Origin: Bacteroidota bacterium
GTDB lineage: Bacteria; Bacteroidota; Bacteroidia; Bacteroidales; GCA-2748055
Length of the DNA stretch: 45,966 nt
Reading direction: 5' to 3'
Assembly (NCBI GenBank): GCA_020047715.1
Contig: JAIFNN010000035.1
Coordinates: forward strand, 1 to 45,966
Numbering within the stretch: position 1 is the stretch's first letter; each line of letters starts with the position of its first letter. Shown one piece after another: positions 43,151-45,966 of this stretch. The translations under genes were made by a program, and so were the position numbers. The notes below the pieces were generated by a model. The model was not told the DNA's origin, searched no databases, and saw only the letters and a program-made list of their open reading frames with translations.

Positions 43151-43576
43151 TCAGAACACCAGATTTTCGCGGTTTTTGAGGGTTGCGGGATCGATTTTGA
43201 AAACTCCCTGAACGCTTTCCACTTTTTTAAGCCGGTTTTGGAAACCGTTTGAGAAAGCCTCGGTAAATTCACCCTGTATCATGATCAGGTAGTCGATATT
43301 CTTCAGTTCTTCCAGTAATACGGTCTGTTCAGATTTGTTGGCAAGGAGGTAGTACATATAAAAGGTGTCCTCGTCATCATAGGAGTAGAGAGCAAACTCT
43401 TGTTCCTGACCCGTTTTCTTCGAGATAATCCTGTGGTTTTCGCCCCGTTCAAAGTTAAGGCTAAAGTCCTGGTTGATCTTCCAGGCAAGCCGGTAATCGT
43501 TCTCGTGGGAAGAGAGCCCAAATAGAAGGAAGTCGAATTTCTCCTTGTACTCAAGTTTATGTCGACGGATGGTCAA
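43151..43576 (-). CDS. IPExxxVDY-family protein
   Basis: A 141-residue small protein of the Bacteroidota IPExxxVDY family, named for a motif here seen as LEELKNIDYLIMIQGE (about residues 88-103), i.e. a variant without the usual Ile-Pro. N-terminus HKLEYKEKFDFLLFGLSSHENDYRLAWKIN fits the family. The function is not established; the family habitually lies beside rnc, fabF and acpP, as here. The start is a TTG at 43576, since no ATG exists before the upstream in-frame stop. The gap to rnc is 118 bases. Confidence 0.82.
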   Translation of the reverse strand: MTIRRHKLEYKEKFDFLLFGLSSHENDYRLAWKINQDFSLNFERGENHRIISKKTGQEQEFALYSYDDEDTFYMYYLLANKSEQTVLLEELKNIDYLIMIQGEFTEAFSNGFQNRLKKVESVQGVFKIDPATLKNRENLVF

Positions 43577-43694
43577 TGCTTTGGGATTTTGGGACGGTAA
43601 GTTAGATCAAAGCCACATGCTTTCCAAATATTTGTCATTTGCATCTTCCCACATGCAAGTAGGCTGCTTCAAGGTTTTTTCAGCCTTGGGCTTG

Positions 43695-44444
43695 TCAAAT
43701 TGACGATTCTTCCCTTGGCCCTTTAAAGAGTCCTTCGAGCCCGATTTTGGCAGCTTTCTGCTCTGAATCTTTCTTGGAGTTCCCAACTCCTCGGCCTACG
43801 ACCTCTGCAGCAATTTTTACATGGGTTATAAAAAGAGGCAGATGGGTGTGAGCTTTGATTTCTTCGCGGCTCTCAAAAACGATTTCCTGTTTATGCTTCT
43901 GTGCCCATTCTATGAGTTGACTTTTATAGTCGGTATCGGTTTGGAGAAGTCGTTCAAGGTTGATATATCTTTTTATGATCTGGCTTATGAAGAGGCTCGT
44001 GCGGTGGTATCCCTTATCGATGTAAACCGCTCCAACCAAGGCTTCGAAGGCGTTGCCGTATAAGTGTTTGGAAACGTTTACGGGATTGGTTTGGGCTACC
44101 ATCAACTTGTCGATGCCTAGCCTTAGGGCCAAAAGGTTGAGGTGCTTGCGCTTGACCATTTTCGATCTCATTTTCGTGAGAAACCCCTCATCCTTGTTGG
44201 GGTAATGACGAAAGAGGTAGTCGGCTGCAATGGCTGCCAAGATTGCATCGCCCAGGTATTCGAGACGTTCGTTGTTTATTATGGTTCCATCGGGAAGCAC
44301 CAGAGATGCCGATTTGTGAATAAAGGCCATCTCATAGAGTTTCATATGAGTAGGCTTGAATCCCAGTATTTTATAAAGACAAGAAGCAAGCTTTCGGTTG
44401 CGGTTGAATGGGAAAGCCAGATAAGATCTTATGGATGCAAGCAC
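43695..44444 (-). CDS. rnc: Ribonuclease III
   Basis: A 249-residue double-strand RNA endonuclease for rRNA and mRNA processing. The catalytic motif NNERLEYLGDAIL gives the metal-binding Glu and Asp; the second acidic set is in NAFEALVGAVYIDKG. A C-terminal dsRNA-binding domain runs from about 175 (DYKSQLIEWAQKH) to AKIGLEGL. The N-terminal 25 residues are longer than in E. coli. The start is a GTG at 44444, 6 bases after the fabF stop. Confidence 0.96.
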   Translation of the reverse strand: MLASIRSYLAFPFNRNRKLASCLYKILGFKPTHMKLYEMAFIHKSASLVLPDGTIINNERLEYLGDAILAAIAADYLFRHYPNKDEGFLTKMRSKMVKRKHLNLLALRLGIDKLMVAQTNPVNVSKHLYGNAFEALVGAVYIDKGYHRTSLFISQIIKRYINLERLLQTDTDYKSQLIEWAQKHKQEIVFESREEIKAHTHLPLFITHVKIAAEVVGRGVGNSKKDSEQKAAKIGLEGLFKGPREESSI

Positions 44445-44450
44445 AAGTGT

Positions 44451-45701
44451 TTAACTTAGCTTTTTAAAGATTGTAGATGTGTTATGTCCGCCAAACCCGA
44501 AAGTATTGTTCAGCGCATAATTAACTACACGCTTTTGCGCCGTATTTGGAGTGAGATTGAGCTTCGGGTCGATTTGCGGGTCGAGTGTAACCAAATTAAT
44601 GGTTGGGGGAACAATATCGTACTTGGTTGCAAGAATTGCTGCAATCGCTTCAACAGCACCGGCAGCACCTAAGAGATGGCCTGTCATTGATTTCGTTGCG
44701 CTTATATTCACCTTGTAGGCATGCTCGCCAAATATCGATTTGATGGCAATCGTTTCTGAGATGTCTCCCAGTGGGGTAGCTGTTCCGTGAACATTGATGT
44801 AATCGATGTCTTCGGGCTTAAGATTTGCGTCGCTCAGAGCTCGTTGCATCACCAGTCGGGCTCCAAGTCCCTCGGGATGGGGAGCGGTAAGGTGGTGAGC
44901 ATCGGCCGACAAACCTCCGCCAACTAACTCGGCATAGATTTTGGCACCTCTGGCTTTGGCATGTTCGTATTCTTCAAGAATAATAGCACCGGCTCCTTCT
45001 CCCATAACGAAACCATCCCGGCTTGCGTCGAAAGGACGGGAAGCCGTTTTGTAATTGTCGTTATTGGCAGAAATAGCCTGCATGCTGTTAAACCCACCCA
45101 TTCCAGCCTCATTAATGGCTGCTTCTGAACCGCCGGAAACAAACATGATTGCTTTTCCCAAACGAATCAGATTCAATGAGTCAATAAGTGCATTGTTTGA
45201 TGAAGCACAGGCCGATACCGTTCCGTAGTTTGGACCACGAAAACCGTATTTCATGGAGATGTGTCCTGCTGCAATATCCGAAATCATCTTTGGAATAAAG
45301 AAGGGACTGAACCTCGGGGAACCGTCCCCATTGGCATAACTTCTCATCTCTTCCATGAAGGTTTCGATACCGCCAATCCCGGAGGCCCAAATAACACCAA
45401 CATTATCTGTGTCGATCTTTGTTAGGTCAATCCCGGAATCAACAATCGCCTGATCCGCCGCTACTATCGCAAACTGCGCGTAGGGATCAAGCTTTCGCAT
45501 CTCTTTCCTGTCGAAAAACAGCGATGGATCAAAATTTTTGACCTCGCAGGCAAATTTTGTTTTAAACTTTTCGGTATTAAAACGGGTAATGGGAGCTGCA
45601 CCACTGACGCCTGCAACCAGATTATTCCAGTATTCCTCAACTGAATTACCCAGTGGAGTTAATGCGCCAAGACCTGTTACTACTACCCGTTTTAATTCCA
45701 T
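44451..45701 (-). CDS. fabF: 3-oxoacyl-ACP synthase II
   Basis: A 416-residue condensing enzyme elongating acyl-ACP with malonyl-ACP in fatty-acid synthesis. The thiolase-fold triad is visible: Cys165 (TVSACASSNNALID), His in NVHGTATPLGD and His in MTGHLLGAAGAVEA. Length is typical of KAS II. It follows acpP by 26 bases in the usual acpP-fabF-rnc order. Confidence 0.98.
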   Translation of the reverse strand: MELKRVVVTGLGALTPLGNSVEEYWNNLVAGVSGAAPITRFNTEKFKTKFACEVKNFDPSLFFDRKEMRKLDPYAQFAIVAADQAIVDSGIDLTKIDTDNVGVIWASGIGGIETFMEEMRSYANGDGSPRFSPFFIPKMISDIAAGHISMKYGFRGPNYGTVSACASSNNALIDSLNLIRLGKAIMFVSGGSEAAINEAGMGGFNSMQAISANNDNYKTASRPFDASRDGFVMGEGAGAIILEEYEHAKARGAKIYAELVGGGLSADAHHLTAPHPEGLGARLVMQRALSDANLKPEDIDYINVHGTATPLGDISETIAIKSIFGEHAYKVNISATKSMTGHLLGAAGAVEAIAAILATKYDIVPPTINLVTLDPQIDPKLNLTPNTAQKRVVNYALNNTFGFGGHNTSTIFKKLS

Positions 45702-45727
45702 ACTAATAAAAGTTTATATGCGAATAA

Positions 45728-45964
45728 TTATTTCGCGTTTGCCTCAATGTATTTGATTGCTTCACCAACTGTGCCAATATTCTCAGCCTGATCATCAGGG
45801 ATACCAATATTGAATTCCTTCTCGAACTCCATGATCAATTCAACAGTGTCAAGAGAATCAGCACCCAAATCGTTCGTGAAGCTTGCTTCGGGGGTAACTT
45901 CGTTCTCATCAACACCTAATTTGTCAACGATGATAGCTTTAACTCTTGATGCAATATCAGACAT
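45728..45964 (-). CDS. acpP: Acyl carrier protein
   Basis: A 78-residue acidic protein that carries fatty-acyl chains on 4'-phosphopantetheine. The attachment Ser is Ser37 in [10 protein letters not shown], the invariant DSL motif. The complete gene fits in the window, with the ATG at 45962-45964 just inside the right edge; the promoter is outside. First gene of the acpP-fabF-rnc group here. Confidence 0.98.
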   Translation of the reverse strand: MSDIASRVKAIIVDKLGVDENEVTPEASFTNDLGADSLDTVELIMEFEKEFNIGIPDDQAENIGTVGEAIKYIEANAK

Positions 45965-45966
45965 AG

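Overview
The window is chromosomal core DNA of a member of the Bacteroidota, most likely a Bacteroidales-type lineage. This rests on protein families largely or wholly restricted to that phylum: an S46 dipeptidyl-peptidase, an MG2-like/TonB-plug protein, an RprX/RprY-like two-component pair, an IPExxxVDY-family protein, a Bacteroidota LptE and a SiaB-type kinase. It also rests on repeated matches to the Bacteroidota promoter (-33 TTTG/TTG, -7 TAnnTTTG). I see no prophage, transposase, CRISPR array, tRNA or rRNA gene. No species can be named from the sequence.

Layout. 1-1.1 kb: end of an ExbB/ExbD-type energising operon (two ExbD proteins). 1.2-2.5 kb: YebC regulator and an AhpD-like protein. 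2.5-7.1 kb: a large envelope protein with a TonB plug but no barrel, convergent with an S46 peptidase. 7.3-9.3 kb: RNase HI, an orphan SiaB-like kinase and KdsB (Kdo activation for LPS). 9.6-15 kb: a sigma-54 activator without sensory domain, LptE, a TPR protein, SecG, then GroES-GroEL. 15-19.3 kb: SGNH hydrolase, a flavin reductase and two tRNA methylthiotransferases (MiaB-like, MtaB). 19.3-21.8 kb: a promoter-driven structured region without a gene, then LepA. 21.9-25.8 kb: three small membrane proteins or lipoproteins, a cyclic-2,3-DPG-synthetase-like P-loop protein and an ACP phosphodiesterase. 25.8-33 kb: the cell-shape operon purH-mreBCD-mrdA-rodA on the minus strand. 33-39 kb: ABC permease, RsmA, PatB/MalY aminotransferase, a HAMP-GAF protein and Hsp20. 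39-41.5 kb: RprY/RprX. 41.5-46 kb: a probable small RNA, a membrane J-domain protein, and the acpP-fabF-rnc group with an IPExxxVDY protein downstream.

Much of the window serves envelope construction: Kdo and LPS transport, SecG, lipid synthesis, elongasome, TonB energisation and envelope two-component signalling. A second theme is protein and translation quality (GroESL, Hsp20, J-protein, LepA, RsmA, tRNA thiomethylation).

The most interesting signal is a good sigma-54 (-24/-12) promoter match directly upstream of groES. It has correct GG/GC spacing and an upstream inverted repeat at enhancer distance, and it lies in the same gene cluster as a sigma-54 activator carrying the GAFTGA loop. 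This suggests sigma-54 control of the chaperonin. Two probable unannotated RNAs (about 19604-19890 and 41607-41806) are the next best leads. Both are predictions from sequence pattern only.
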